From a virus, in IMG/VR virus record IMGVR_UViG_3300050821_004394, positions 1 through 47,305 of that record: a stretch of DNA of 47,305 nucleotides, one strand, 5' to 3'. Every line of letters starts with the position of its first letter. Position 1 is the first letter of the stretch. The notes under the pieces were generated by a model that was not told the DNA's origin, searched no databases, and was given only the letters and a program-made list of their open reading frames with translations. The translations under genes were made by a program, and so were the position numbers. Below, piece by piece: positions 1 through 7,478 of the stretch.

Positions 1-25
1 TAACCCCTAACCCCAACCAAGCAAG

Positions 26-154
26 ATGAAAGAAGAAGAAATAATAGAACAGTTTGAGTTATTCTTGAACGAATCTGGAAACTGGATAAACTTTAAATCT
101 TGGATAGAAGATCACGGATATACCATGTCTGACTTTAAAATGAAAGATGAATAA
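26..154 (+). CDS. Hypothetical small acidic protein (42 aa)
   Basis: A short open frame with an ATG after AACCAAGCAAG, an A-rich context like that of other starts in this genome. The product is 42 residues, rich in Glu and aromatic residues (EEEIIEQFELFL near the N-terminus, SWIEDHGY near the C-terminus) and probably helical. I do not recognise the family. It lies 26 bp before the next small gene in the same direction, so the two look like one operon of small early proteins. Support is the plausible start and context only. Confidence 0.45.
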   Translation: MKEEEIIEQFELFLNESGNWINFKSWIEDHGYTMSDFKMKDE

Positions 155-180
155 TCTAACCCAAACCTTATAACCTAAAG

Positions 181-417
181 ATGAAAGACAATTGGATAAA
201 ATGCGAAGATCAGGAACCTGAATTATATCAGAGGATTATGTTTGTTGTTGAATCATGCGATAAGGTGTATAATGGAAAGGTTTATGGGGGAACATATCAG
301 GGCAAATATAAATGGCAAGATAAATTATACTTCAATGCAGCTTGCCCAGGTATATCATGGAAAATCACCCACTGGCAGCCTCTTCCAGAACCACCAACCG
401 ACAAACCTAACACATAA
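181..417 (+). CDS. DUF551-like small protein
   Basis: A 78-residue protein ending in the signature ITHWQPLPEPP, typical of the C-terminus of the DUF551 family, which is common in phages and prophages and has no established function. The N-terminus (NWIKCEDQEPELYQRIMFV) also fits the usual opening of that family. It ends 8 bp before the terminase start, so it is probably co-transcribed with it. The role is unknown; the family call rests on motif recall. Confidence 0.7.
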   Translation: MKDNWIKCEDQEPELYQRIMFVVESCDKVYNGKVYGGTYQGKYKWQDKLYFNAACPGISWKITHWQPLPEPPTDKPNT

Positions 418-425
418 AGAGATTA

Positions 426-2444
426 ATGGAAGCCCTCTATTTAGAACAGCTTGGGGAGATACTTGATGCCGGAGGCCATACGCTTTCGACAATCAAGCCA
501 TCGGAATGGACGGAGAAATTCCGATCCATGGATGCCAGCGTTTCACGATTTAAGGGCCGTTTTTCTTACGATCTTACTCCTTACACCCGGGAGATAGTGG
601 ATTGCCTTTCCCCGGATCACCCTGCGCGGCGTATATCGGTTATGAAAGGCGCACAGGTAGGGTTTAGTGTAGGGGTAATTGAGGCTGGGACGGGGTGGAT
701 TATTTCGGAACAACCGGGAAATATTCTATTTCTTACAGGCCACTCCGACCTTTCGGAGGAAGCGGTGCAGAAGATTGATAACATGATTGATTCCTGTGGG
801 ATACGAAACCTTATAAGGCCAAACGTAAAGCGTACTCGGGGAATGAAAACCGGGGACACGAACACAAAAAAGGAGTTTCCATGTGGCAGTTTGGTTTCTG
901 GGTCGGTGAGCAATCACAAACTTTTGATGCAGCGGTCGGTAAAATATGGCTTCATAGACGACTTTGACGCGGCAAAGAAAAGCTCCAAGTCGGACGGCAG
1001 CACCGTTTCCCTTATCGAGCAACGATTCGCCTCCTATGCGGATGAAATGAAGCTGTTTTATATTTCCACGCCCAGGTTAAAACAAAGCAGCAATATCGAG
1101 CCGGTGTTTATGAAAGGGGATCAGCGGCGGTTTCATGTTCCATGCCCATGCTGCGGGGATATGATTCCTTTACATTGGAGCGTTCCGATTCAGGGCGAAG
1201 AAAATAAGATGGGTGGCATAACATGGGAACTTGACACCGCGCAGGAATTAATTAAAGGTTCAGTGGGGTATATATGCCAATCCTGCGGGGGCTTCTTTAA
1301 TGATTCGAAGAAATACGAAATGAACCTGCATGGCGAATGGAAGCCAACAGCGAAGCCTTCCGAAGAGGGTAATTATTCCTACCATCTGAGTGCGCTTTAC
1401 GCCCCTCACGGCATGTACGATTGGGAGCATTATGTCCGGCAGTTCCTTGAGGCAAACCCACCAGGGGGAACACAGGATGAGGCTTTGCATAAAACGTTTA
1501 TGAATCTTTGCCTCGGGGAAACCTACGAACTCCCAGGGGAAAGCCCCAAGGCCAATGAGCTTCAGAAAAACATTCGTAATTACGAGATAGGAATTATCCC
1601 GGATAAGACTTCGGAGGATGACGGCAACGGCCCAATCGTTTTCCTTTCCTGTACGGCTGACTTAAACGGAACCCCAGACGATGCCCGACTCGACTATGAA
1701 GTACTCGCCTGGAGCGTTTCCGGGGCCACATATAGCATTGATCAGGGAAGTATAGGAACCTTTATCCCAAGGGAAGGCTCAAAGAAAGTAAAAGTCGACC
1801 GGGTTAAATGGACTTATGAAAACAATAAGCCCAATAATGTCTGGGCCGAACTCGAAAATCTTCTTTCTAAGGATTGGAAAACTCAAAAGGGGAAAACAAA
1901 TCGGATCCTTTGTACGGGAATCGATACCGGACATTTTACAATTCACGCCTATTCTTATATCGATAAAACAAATAATATCGTTTTCGGCTTGAAAGGAAAG
2001 GATGCCGATAAATATGTTCCTTTCGGAAGGGATCGAGCAACCTTTAAACCGGCAATAGAACGCGACAAACTCTTCCTTTTGGAGGTTGGGTTAATAAAAG
2101 ATAAGCTCGCGGATATGATTAAACTTAAATGGGACGAGAATGCAGATGAAGTTCAGCCATTTGGGTTTATGAACTTCCCCCAACCGGCAGATGGGAAATA
2201 TTCTTTTAAAAATTATTTTGAGCATTTCGAATCCGAGGAAAGGAAAATCGAAAACAACAAAGATGGCATGGACGTTGCAGCGCGTTGGATGAAGAAACAA
2301 AGCACCTCCCAGAACCACTTCTGGGACGTTCGGGTCTACCAAATTGCAATCCGGGACATCTTCCTTTATCTAATCGCAAAGCAATATAAAGTTAAAAGCT
2401 GTTCCTGGCCCGAGTATTGTGGATTAATAACTAAAAACATCTAA
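426..2444 (+). CDS. Phage terminase large subunit, GpA family
   Basis: Packaging motor ATPase/nuclease that translocates DNA into the prohead at the portal and cuts it. At 672 residues it has the size of lambda GpA-type terminases. A Walker-A-like motif MKGAQVGFS lies at residues 73-81 and a Walker-B-like acidic motif FIDDFDA at 176-182. A Cys cluster follows (CPCCGD near 240 and CQSCGG near 284), the zinc-knuckle-like element common in GpA proteins. Conserved acidic residues in the C-terminal half, for example around CTADLNGTPDD (about 410), fit the nuclease domain. No small terminase subunit was recognised. Unusually, the portal gene is about 18.6 kb downstream, separated by the glycosyltransferase island and the tail operon. 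Confidence 0.93.
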   Translation: MEALYLEQLGEILDAGGHTLSTIKPSEWTEKFRSMDASVSRFKGRFSYDLTPYTREIVDCLSPDHPARRISVMKGAQVGFSVGVIEAGTGWIISEQPGNILFLTGHSDLSEEAVQKIDNMIDSCGIRNLIRPNVKRTRGMKTGDTNTKKEFPCGSLVSGSVSNHKLLMQRSVKYGFIDDFDAAKKSSKSDGSTVSLIEQRFASYADEMKLFYISTPRLKQSSNIEPVFMKGDQRRFHVPCPCCGDMIPLHWSVPIQGEENKMGGITWELDTAQELIKGSVGYICQSCGGFFNDSKKYEMNLHGEWKPTAKPSEEGNYSYHLSALYAPHGMYDWEHYVRQFLEANPPGGTQDEALHKTFMNLCLGETYELPGESPKANELQKNIRNYEIGIIPDKTSEDDGNGPIVFLSCTADLNGTPDDARLDYEVLAWSVSGATYSIDQGSIGTFIPREGSKKVKVDRVKWTYENNKPNNVWAELENLLSKDWKTQKGKTNRILCTGIDTGHFTIHAYSYIDKTNNIVFGLKGKDADKYVPFGRDRATFKPAIERDKLFLLEVGLIKDKLADMIKLKWDENADEVQPFGFMNFPQPADGKYSFKNYFEHFESEERKIENNKDGMDVAARWMKKQSTSQNHFWDVRVYQIAIRDIFLYLIAKQYKVKSCSWPEYCGLITKNI

Positions 2445-2446
2445 AC

Positions 2447-2728
2447 ATGAGCATGGACATTCAAGATCAGGTTATTTTCTTTGTAAGAGGAAAAAGTTTT
2501 CAAGTTTCCGGCGATATCGATGCCGCCAAAAAGGAACTGGAGGCATGGAATTTCAAAAACGATTCCGAAAAAAAGGAATGTCTGGAGATTTTCGAGGCCG
2601 AAATCGTTAAAATAGCCAACGAAATGCTCCAGATAAAGCGCATTTCTGCGAAGCACACCAAGCGAAAAAGCGCAAAACCGCGCAACATAATGCGCCATTT
2701 AACCCCTCCAAAGAAGAAAAGGAAGTAA
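2447..2728 (+). CDS. Hypothetical protein with basic C-terminus
   Basis: A 93-residue protein starting 2 bp after the terminase stop, so very likely translated from the same mRNA. The middle is predicted helical (AAKKELEAWNF, ECLEIFEAEIVKIANEMLQI) and the last 30 residues are strongly basic, ending PPKKKRK, which suggests nucleic-acid contact. I do not recognise the family. The position next to the terminase could suit a packaging accessory protein, but that is context only. Confidence 0.6.
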   Translation: MSMDIQDQVIFFVRGKSFQVSGDIDAAKKELEAWNFKNDSEKKECLEIFEAEIVKIANEMLQIKRISAKHTKRKSAKPRNIMRHLTPPKKKRK

Positions 2729-2774
2729 GATTTTACCTTTAATTATCAATCAGTTACGTTATTTCGCTAAAAAT

Positions 2775-2818
2775 ATACGTTCTTTTATTAGGACGTATTG
2801 ATATTAGGCGTATATTTG
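2775..2818 (+). promoter_or_regulatory. Putative promoter with tandem repeats
   Basis: The Bacteroidota -7 box TATATTTG lies at 2811-2818, 40 bp before the 2858 start. Just upstream are two near-identical direct repeats, TATTAGGACGTAT (2786-2798) and TATTAGGCGTAT (2802-2813), the second overlapping the box. An inverted pair ATACGT (2775-2780) and ACGTAT (2793-2798) is also present. This fits a repressor-controlled promoter for the small genes from 2858 to 4137. No good -33 box is evident. Confidence 0.5.
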
Positions 2819-2857
2819 TTTCAGAAAGGCAATAAAGCCCTGCCAAAACGAAACAAG

Positions 2858-3025
2858 ATGAAAGCTTACAAAACAGCCACCCAGATAGAAGCAGAAAAGG
2901 ACGCACAAAACCGCAAAGACTTTGTAACCCGCTCAAAGGCTGCATTCGCAAAAATGGGCAAAACATACCACAGCCACACCCACATTTCTTATTCTTTCTT
3001 AACCCAAAACGCTAAATCTAAATAG
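2858..3025 (+). CDS. Hypothetical small basic protein (55 aa)
   Basis: The ATG at 2858 follows AAACAAG and lies 40 bp after the TATATTTG box. A longer reading from 2798 would begin upstream of that box, so I reject it. The product is basic and polar (MKAYKTATQIEAEKDAQNRK) with a His/Thr-rich stretch near residue 40. The family is unknown. It is the first gene of a run of six small genes ending with an XRE regulator. Confidence 0.5.
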   Translation: MKAYKTATQIEAEKDAQNRKDFVTRSKAAFAKMGKTYHSHTHISYSFLTQNAKSK

Positions 3026-3044
3026 TACTAAACCCAGACGCAAA

Positions 3045-3281
3045 ATGAAAAATCAAAACGACAAAACCCCAACAATAGAAATAATTGAAGGTGATTATTG
3101 CCCTAGAACCGGCCACATGGACTGGAATGATAAGCTATCCGATGGCACCCCAGTTGAAGGATGGGTACAGGGTGAACTTTCAATCGAAAAAAATGAAGAG
3201 GGTGAGCAGTATGCAACGCACACTGTGTATAAAAAAGATAGCGATGAGGTTTGGTACGAAGTTCACAGTCAGCTTTTTTAA
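3045..3281 (+). CDS. Hypothetical acidic protein (78 aa)
   Basis: The product has 78 residues, is acidic and looks beta-rich (DGTPVEGWVQGELSIEK, THTVYKKDSDEVWYEVHSQ). I do not recognise it. The start is preceded by CCCAGACGCAAA, a leader that recurs directly before several other starts in this window and supports this choice. A weak GC hairpin with a T-rich tail follows the stop. Confidence 0.55.
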   Translation: MKNQNDKTPTIEIIEGDYCPRTGHMDWNDKLSDGTPVEGWVQGELSIEKNEEGEQYATHTVYKKDSDEVWYEVHSQLF

Positions 3282-3304
3282 CCCCACGTTATCGGGGCTT
3301 TATT
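3282..3304 (+). terminator. Weak terminator/attenuator hairpin
   Basis: CCCC at 3282-3285 can pair with GGGG at 3294-3297, followed by CTTTATTT. The stem is only 4 bp, so this is at best an attenuator between two small genes. A similar arrangement occurs at 34522-34547. Confidence 0.3.
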
Positions 3305-3328
3305 TAACCAACTAAAACCAGACGCAAA

Positions 3329-3505
3329 ATGAACATTAACGCCAGAATCAACAGACGCGCAAACCAGGCAAATCAAATAAAATGCTACGGTTTAAACACT
3401 CCCAAAGAGGGTGTTTTCTTTTGGTCGTTCAGAGTGAATGCCTTTGAGCCCATTGAAGAGGAGCTGTATCTTTTTAAAAGAAGAGGAACAAACTATTATA
3501 ATTAA
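3329..3505 (+). CDS. Hypothetical small protein (58 aa)
   Basis: The frame opens at an ATG directly after CCAGACGCAAA, the same leader seen at 3045 and 36738. The N-terminus is basic (NINARINRRANQANQIK) and the C-terminal half is aromatic and acidic (GVFFWSFRVNAFEPIEEELYLF). No family recognised. It is co-oriented with its neighbours and spaced like an operon member. Confidence comes mainly from the shared leader. Confidence 0.5.
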   Translation: MNINARINRRANQANQIKCYGLNTPKEGVFFWSFRVNAFEPIEEELYLFKRRGTNYYN

Positions 3506-3525
3506 CATTTAAGCCCAGACGAAAA

Positions 3526-3690
3526 ATGATTACCAAGAAACAGGAAATCGAAGGTATTTTAAAGCAAAACGGAATCGCAGCAAGAGTTAAAATCACAAGT
3601 AACCGAATTGATGTAAAAAAGGAAAGCGATTTTAAAAAAGCCGTTGTTTTGTTTCCTAGCATGACAATCGTTTATGGTTTCGGATTCTAA
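3526..3690 (+). CDS. Hypothetical small protein (54 aa)
   Basis: The ATG follows CCCAGACGAAAA, a one-base variant of the recurring start leader. The product is a small alpha/beta-looking protein (ITKKQEIEGILKQNG, then ARVKITSNRIDVKKESDF and a hydrophobic C-terminus). Its end overlaps the start of the next gene by 17 bp in another frame, a coupling typical of phage operons. Function unknown. Confidence 0.5.
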   Translation: MITKKQEIEGILKQNGIAARVKITSNRIDVKKESDFKKAVVLFPSMTIVYGFGF

Positions 3691-3892
3691 TTTCAAGCAA
3701 ATTCAAACAACGGAATACAGGGGATACCGAATAGAGACGTATAACCTTCAATCTTATGCTTTCGAGAGCAGCAGCCGGAACCGGAACCCGGTTTTAGGGG
3801 CAATCTCTGAAACCGGGAAAAGCAATTCAGTTGAAATAATCAAACAAATGATAGACGGGCGCATTGAACAGCGTAAAAAATGGCAAATATGA
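3674..3892 (+). CDS. Hypothetical protein (72 aa)
   Basis: A 72-residue polar protein (EYRGYRIETYNLQSYAFE, later EIIKQMIDGRIEQRKKW). It overlaps both the preceding 54-aa gene and the following XRE gene, consistent with translational coupling. No recognised domain. The YRGYRIET opening resembles small phage proteins of unknown function, but I cannot assign a family. Confidence 0.5.
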   Translation: MVSDSNFKQIQTTEYRGYRIETYNLQSYAFESSSRNRNPVLGAISETGKSNSVEIIKQMIDGRIEQRKKWQI

Positions 3893-4137
3893 AAGCAACA
3901 GACAGAATGATTTTACGCGACCGCAAGAAAATCGGTCGTCAAATAAAGCAAAAACGCAAGGACATGTGCTGGAGTATATACCGCCTGGGGGATGAATCCG
4001 GGGTATCCAGAACTATTGTAACAAGCATAGAGGCCGGGAATAGCTCCTATACCATCGATTCGCTTACAAAGATTCTTTACGCGCTTGATATGCGGTGTAT
4101 AGTAGGCATTGCCTTATTCGAAAGACCTAATCTTTGA
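3880..4137 (+). CDS. XRE-family helix-turn-helix regulator
   Basis: DNA-binding regulator of 85 residues. The HTH core runs from about residue 15 to 75: QIKQKRKDMCWSIYRLGDES, then GVSRTIVTSIEAGNSSYTID and SLTKILYAL, the usual helix 1, turn, recognition helix, SIEAG order of Cro/CI-type domains. There is no C-terminal domain, so it is Cro-like or an antitoxin-like HTH. The start at 3880 overlaps the upstream gene; a second ATG at 3889 is possible. It is the last gene before the oppositely oriented glycosyltransferase island and could act on the repeats at 2786-2818 (inference). Confidence 0.8.
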   Translation: MANMKATDRMILRDRKKIGRQIKQKRKDMCWSIYRLGDESGVSRTIVTSIEAGNSSYTIDSLTKILYALDMRCIVGIALFERPNL

Positions 4138-4208
4138 AACCAAAATAGAAACAAATGAACACTTTGTGAACGTAAAGTTTTTCTCGGGAAAATCAACTGG
4201 TTTCATGG

Positions 4209-4865
4209 TTACAGGTTTATGTTAAAATATTGAGAATAGAATTGAAAGCTTTCCGGATCCAAGATTGATCGCAGGAATGATTTATCCGGGTCAGCATCTT
4301 TAAAGAACTCCAGCTGGGTTGTATGGCATGCGCCACCGGACATTCCCACCCCATGTTTGATTCCCATGCAAATATGGGTTTCTGGCCTATAAACAAGCCT
4401 TTGGAGGCCGCAATGTTGCCAGAGCCATATATCGGTATAGGGATCGTGATCGGCGCACCATTTCAAATTTAAATCCGGAACGATTAGAGTGTTCATTGCG
4501 CTTGACCGGGTAACATGCCGCATGGTTAAATGGGCGAATTTCCTAATATGGTAGTAAATGGTATAGTCGTGACCAAAGATATCTGGGCGACCGCGTTCAT
4601 TCCATTCTCGGGTCTGGGTTTCGAGGTAAAGTGGCGAATACCAGTCGTCGTTTTCAATGAAGGCAATAACGTCCATCCCTTGTCGGCGCATTGTTTCATA
4701 CCCGTAACGATAACGAGGGGTGATATCGCATTCCTTTGATTCGGGCTTATAGTTAATAACCGAAATTATTGAAGGTTTAAGCGTTTGAGCTTCCATCATT
4801 CGGAGGCAATTCGCCATAAAGAGGGGCCGGTCGCCGCGATCTGGTATGATTACGCCTACTTTCAT
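4209..4865 (-). CDS. Glycosyltransferase, GT-A fold (GT2-like)
   Basis: Predicted sugar transferase using a nucleotide-sugar donor. The N-terminus MKVGVIIPDRGDRPLFMANC is the usual GT-A opening strand and loop. A DxD-like metal-binding motif sits in FIENDDWYSP (about residues 69-78), the pattern of GT2-type enzymes. The length of 218 residues is a minimal GT-A domain with no membrane segment. It is the last gene of the leftward island and overlaps the methyltransferase by 4 bp (ATGA). Acceptor and sugar cannot be told. Likely roles are modification of host surface glycan or of virion proteins. Confidence 0.8.
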   Translation of the reverse strand: MKVGVIIPDRGDRPLFMANCLRMMEAQTLKPSIISVINYKPESKECDITPRYRYGYETMRRQGMDVIAFIENDDWYSPLYLETQTREWNERGRPDIFGHDYTIYYHIRKFAHLTMRHVTRSSAMNTLIVPDLNLKWCADHDPYTDIWLWQHCGLQRLVYRPETHICMGIKHGVGMSGGACHTTQLEFFKDADPDKSFLRSILDPESFQFYSQYFNINL

Positions 4866-5359
4866 TTCTCACCGAATATCATAAATGAATTATTGAGGTC
4901 GATTCCGGAGCAGAAAACATTTTTAAAGCCCTTGTCTTTGAAATAAGATTTCAATATTTCGGGGGTAAAAACGTTTACGTGCTTGCGATTGTGCCATGGT
5001 TTCCAATATTCCTGGGAGAAATCAGGGAGATAAAGGAAAAGAACTCCCCCCGTTTTAAGTTTTGAATGCCAATAATCAAGAACGTCAACCCATTTCTCGA
5101 TATGTTCTAAGCAATGGGAAGAGAATATATAATCAAGTCCATGAAATTCCTTTGGAAATTTAAGTGCTGTATATCCACCAGAGAAAGCAGAATCTATTGG
5201 GTAGGCATCTGGAAACTTCCATTCAAGACGGTTACATCCAACATCAACCCCTATGCCTTTGCACACTTCCTTTGCAAAAGGAAACGCAAATTTAGCAGCG
5301 AACCCGGTCGCCTGGAAAGCCGGGTAATTAATTCCGTTAAATTGAATGGTTTTAATCAT
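4862..5359 (-). CDS. SAM-dependent methyltransferase (class I)
   Basis: Predicted small-molecule or glycan methyltransferase. The glycine-rich SAM motif is GVDVGCN (about residues 37-43). The SSHCLEHIEKW stretch (80-90) matches the motif after strand 4 in Methyltransf_11-type enzymes, and TGGVLFLYLPD (103-113) gives strand 5. At 165 residues it is short but includes the whole core. It lies between a glycosyltransferase and small membrane genes with 4-8 bp overlaps, so it probably methylates a sugar built by the same island. Confidence 0.82.
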   Translation of the reverse strand: MIKTIQFNGINYPAFQATGFAAKFAFPFAKEVCKGIGVDVGCNRLEWKFPDAYPIDSAFSGGYTALKFPKEFHGLDYIFSSHCLEHIEKWVDVLDYWHSKLKTGGVLFLYLPDFSQEYWKPWHNRKHVNVFTPEILKSYFKDKGFKNVFCSGIDLNNSFMIFGEK

Positions 5360-5555
5360 TTTTCAATCTCTCTTTTATGCGCGATGCTATTTCTAAAAGT
5401 TCTTTGCTATATTTTAATAAAAAATCTGCCGATTCTTTAACAGTTTTTTCTCGCGCCGATAAATTAAGGCGTTCGAAAATTCTGCCGAAATAAGAACCGA
5501 CATATAATAGGAAAAATGTTTTCATCCAAAGAATGAATATCGTGTTCGAGTCCAT
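5352..5555 (-). CDS. Small membrane protein with coiled tail (67 aa)
   Basis: I chose the ATG at 5555 (MDSNTIFILW) because it leaves a natural 7-bp gap to the upstream stop at 5563; a longer reading from 5594 would overlap that gene. Residues 4-21 form one hydrophobic segment (IFILWMKTFFLLYVGSYF), followed by an amphipathic, charged helix (SADFLLKYSKELLEIASRIKE). It looks like a single-pass inner-membrane anchor with a cytoplasmic helix. Family unknown. It is the third of three consecutive tiny membrane genes. Confidence 0.55.
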   Translation of the reverse strand: MDSNTIFILWMKTFFLLYVGSYFGRIFERLNLSAREKTVKESADFLLKYSKELLEIASRIKERLKND

Positions 5556-5562
5556 GATTGTT

Positions 5563-5733
5563 TTATAAATATTTCTTTTTAAGTCCTTCCACAAAGGCTG
5601 TGATTTCGACTTCCCCTTTTGAAATAAGGCTAAGTATATGCTTGTATGCTTTCCTTTTCCCGAGCAAGGATCCGATAATCATTCCAGCCTCAAATATTCC
5701 GAAGTAAAGGAGGTAATTCCAAAGGTAACTCAT
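5563..5733 (-). CDS. Small membrane protein (56 aa)
   Basis: The start codon overlaps the stop of the upstream gene (ATGA, 4 bp). The product is MSYLWNYLLYFGIFEAGMII followed by a GSLLGKRK turn and a charged helix. It has one predicted transmembrane segment (about residues 3-24) with a basic stop-transfer sequence after it. Family unknown. The tight coupling with its neighbours on both sides is the main evidence that it is real. Confidence 0.5.
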   Translation of the reverse strand: MSYLWNYLLYFGIFEAGMIIGSLLGKRKAYKHILSLISKGEVEITAFVEGLKKKYL

Positions 5734-5909
5734 GGCTTTTTTGTTGTTAATTTTTCAAACGAATCTAATTCATTTAATATTTTTCCTTCCAAATATTTCA
5801 GCACTTCCTTTAGTCGTTTCGCTTCCTTTATTTCATAAATAAGCCACTTAACAGGAATATACATAATTGCCGAATACACGACTATGAAAACTATAATAAG
5901 TAATATCAT
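5730..5909 (-). CDS. Small membrane protein (59 aa)
   Basis: The frame opens at an ATG overlapping the stop of the GT9-like gene by 4 bp. Residues 2-20 (ILLIIVFIVVYSAIMYIPV) are a clear transmembrane segment, and the rest is a charged helix rich in Lys and Glu that ends TTKKP. It has the same plan as the next two genes: one N-terminal membrane span and a short cytoplasmic helix. No family recognised. Confidence 0.55.
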   Translation of the reverse strand: MILLIIVFIVVYSAIMYIPVKWLIYEIKEAKRLKEVLKYLEGKILNELDSFEKLTTKKP

Positions 5910-6598
5910 GGCATTGGGGTGTATTTGAATGAAGGATTAAGCTTTGAAATACCGCGCAAACCATCCTCGTTCGGGCGCGGGTATATAAAAACCTTGCCAT
6001 TTAATTGGCCCAAAGCCTGAAGGATATAGAAAGTACAGGTACTTATATGGTGATTTTCTTCCGCAAACTTCATAAGTAGGCACCAATCAAGGACATTGTA
6101 ATTTGGTTTTTGATGCATCTTAACCGTTTTGATTAAGGTCAATGGATTTATTTCAATTGATCCGGCCTGCGAATCCTCGTTAACGAGAATAAACCTTTCC
6201 TTTTCGCTTAACCCTAGTTCAACCATAAGGCAGACGGCTTTCTCTGGCAAAAATTGAAGTTGTATATCTTTCCACATTTCTGGATCTAATCCCGCAAGCC
6301 GGTATTTATCGCCCATCATGTTTTCATAGTCTGAATGGTCATTTCTATCCAGGCCGCGAACGATTTGATTTGCGAATCGTGTGGGAAGATATTCTGGATT
6401 ATTCATGTCCATGGACTCGTAGTCGAGCGCAAACTTTGATTTAGGAACAAAACGCGCGTCCTCGATATAATGTTCGAGCCACATTAAATGATCCATAACC
6501 GGAACTATTGGGCGAATGCCGTCCCGCTCCCGGAAGTGCCTAAACATTGGCTGAAGAAAAAGTAGATCTCCGATTGAGTGGAGTTGGTTAATGACCAT
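5906..6598 (-). CDS. GT-B-type glycosyltransferase (GT9/heptosyltransferase-like)
   Basis: A 230-residue protein opening MVINQLHSIGDLLFLQPMFR. The GD(x)LFLQP pattern at residues 10-17 is characteristic of the N-terminal nucleotide-sugar transferase fold of GT9-like (ADP-heptose:LPS heptosyltransferase-related) proteins in Bacteroidota. The C-terminal part contains WCLLMKFAEENHHISTCTFY and KVFIYPRPNEDG, fitting the donor-binding half. GT9 enzymes are normally near 350 residues, so this is a reduced version. Context: glycosyltransferase island, overlapping the neighbours by 1-4 bp. Confidence 0.65.
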   Translation of the reverse strand: MVINQLHSIGDLLFLQPMFRHFRERDGIRPIVPVMDHLMWLEHYIEDARFVPKSKFALDYESMDMNNPEYLPTRFANQIVRGLDRNDHSDYENMMGDKYRLAGLDPEMWKDIQLQFLPEKAVCLMVELGLSEKERFILVNEDSQAGSIEINPLTLIKTVKMHQKPNYNVLDWCLLMKFAEENHHISTCTFYILQALGQLNGKVFIYPRPNEDGLRGISKLNPSFKYTPMP

Positions 6599-6834
6599 TA
6601 TATCTGGTTCTTTTTAGCATTGTTTTCGGCTTTTTTAAAGTTAGCCTCACGCATGAAAGGAATGCATTCTTTATATATGCAGGAAGCATCGGGAGTAAAT
6701 ATCCAGGTGTCGGTATTTATTAACCCCTTAAATTTAGTAGGAACCCACTCTCTGGTGGTTTCATCCCTTACTAACCCCATTACTTCAGTTGCTTTTACCA
6801 TAACGCGCGCTTTGATCTCATTTTTAAATCCCAT
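6598..6834 (-). CDS. Hypothetical protein in glycosyltransferase island (78 aa)
   Basis: A 78-residue basic protein (IKARVMVKATEVMGLVRDET, then WIFTPDASCIYKECIPFMRE and a Lys/Asn-rich tail). Its stop overlaps the next gene's start by 1 bp. The listed start overlaps the upstream glycosyltransferase by 40 bp; an alternative ATG at 6801 would cut the overlap to 7 bp. No family recognised. Confidence 0.5.
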   Translation of the reverse strand: MGFKNEIKARVMVKATEVMGLVRDETTREWVPTKFKGLINTDTWIFTPDASCIYKECIPFMREANFKKAENNAKKNQI

Positions 6835-7478
6835 TCAACTTGTTTTGTATGTCTTTCCTGAAGATAATGGTGGCCCATATTGTGTTGTAAATTGAAAGGG
6901 CTCATTCTCTTTTGGTACATTAAATGCCGTTCAAACAGGCGATCAAAGCCTCCTATACAACGGAAATGCAATAACCGGCATGTGCCATCCTGGGTAATAT
7001 GCCCGGTGCGCCAGTTCTTATGGCAGCCGTGTACAAAGTTTATCTCGTCGATAAAATTTGGATTAAAGATTGCCTGCTTAGAATAGTTATCGGAAAACTC
7101 CCCGGTCTTAATTTCGGTTATATCTTCTTTTGGAAGTTCATCGGAAATCATATCGTACCCGGTAACTCTTGGGAGGGTCCCGCGAAGATCGTCTGGCATA
7201 ACAAACTCATCGGCATCGACCACAATAACATAATCGCATTTACCCCTTTGTTCTTTCCAGCAATGGTTTTTAACGTCCAGGTAATGCTGATCGTTTAATT
7301 GGCCTTGCATCCCGAAATTACGCACCTCAATACCAAGGTTAATGGCAAGCGCAACACTTCCATCCGTAGAATGATTATCATACATAACAATCTTCTGGCA
7401 GAATTTTGAGTAATGCTTGTGCAGGAATGGTATGTAAAAAGAATCGTTATAATTAATGAAATAGCATACTATCTTCAT
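6795..7478 (-). CDS. Glycosyltransferase family 2/92-like
   Basis: Predicted glycosyltransferase of 227 residues. The N-terminus MKIVCYFINYNDSFYIPFLH with VMYDNHSTDGS (32-41) matches the GT2/GT92 opening where the nucleotide is held. The metal-binding DxD is in VIVVDADEFVMP (84-95). A His/Arg-rich C-terminal half (HLMYQKRMSPFNLQHNMGHH) is typical of acceptor regions in this group. It overlaps the next 58-aa gene by an ATGA. With its neighbours it probably builds or decorates a surface glycan; the exact sugar is not readable. Confidence 0.82.
   Translation of the reverse strand: MKIVCYFINYNDSFYIPFLHKHYSKFCQKIVMYDNHSTDGSVALAINLGIEVRNFGMQGQLNDQHYLDVKNHCWKEQRGKCDYVIVVDADEFVMPDDLRGTLPRVTGYDMISDELPKEDITEIKTGEFSDNYSKQAIFNPNFIDEINFVHGCHKNWRTGHITQDGTCRLLHFRCIGGFDRLFERHLMYQKRMSPFNLQHNMGHHYLQERHTKQVEWDLKMRSKRALW

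Noticed and set aside
4138-4208. Possible terminator between the XRE gene and the glycosyltransferase island
   Set aside because: Only a 5-bp AT-rich pairing (ACTTT/AAAGT) before a short T-run; too weak to call.
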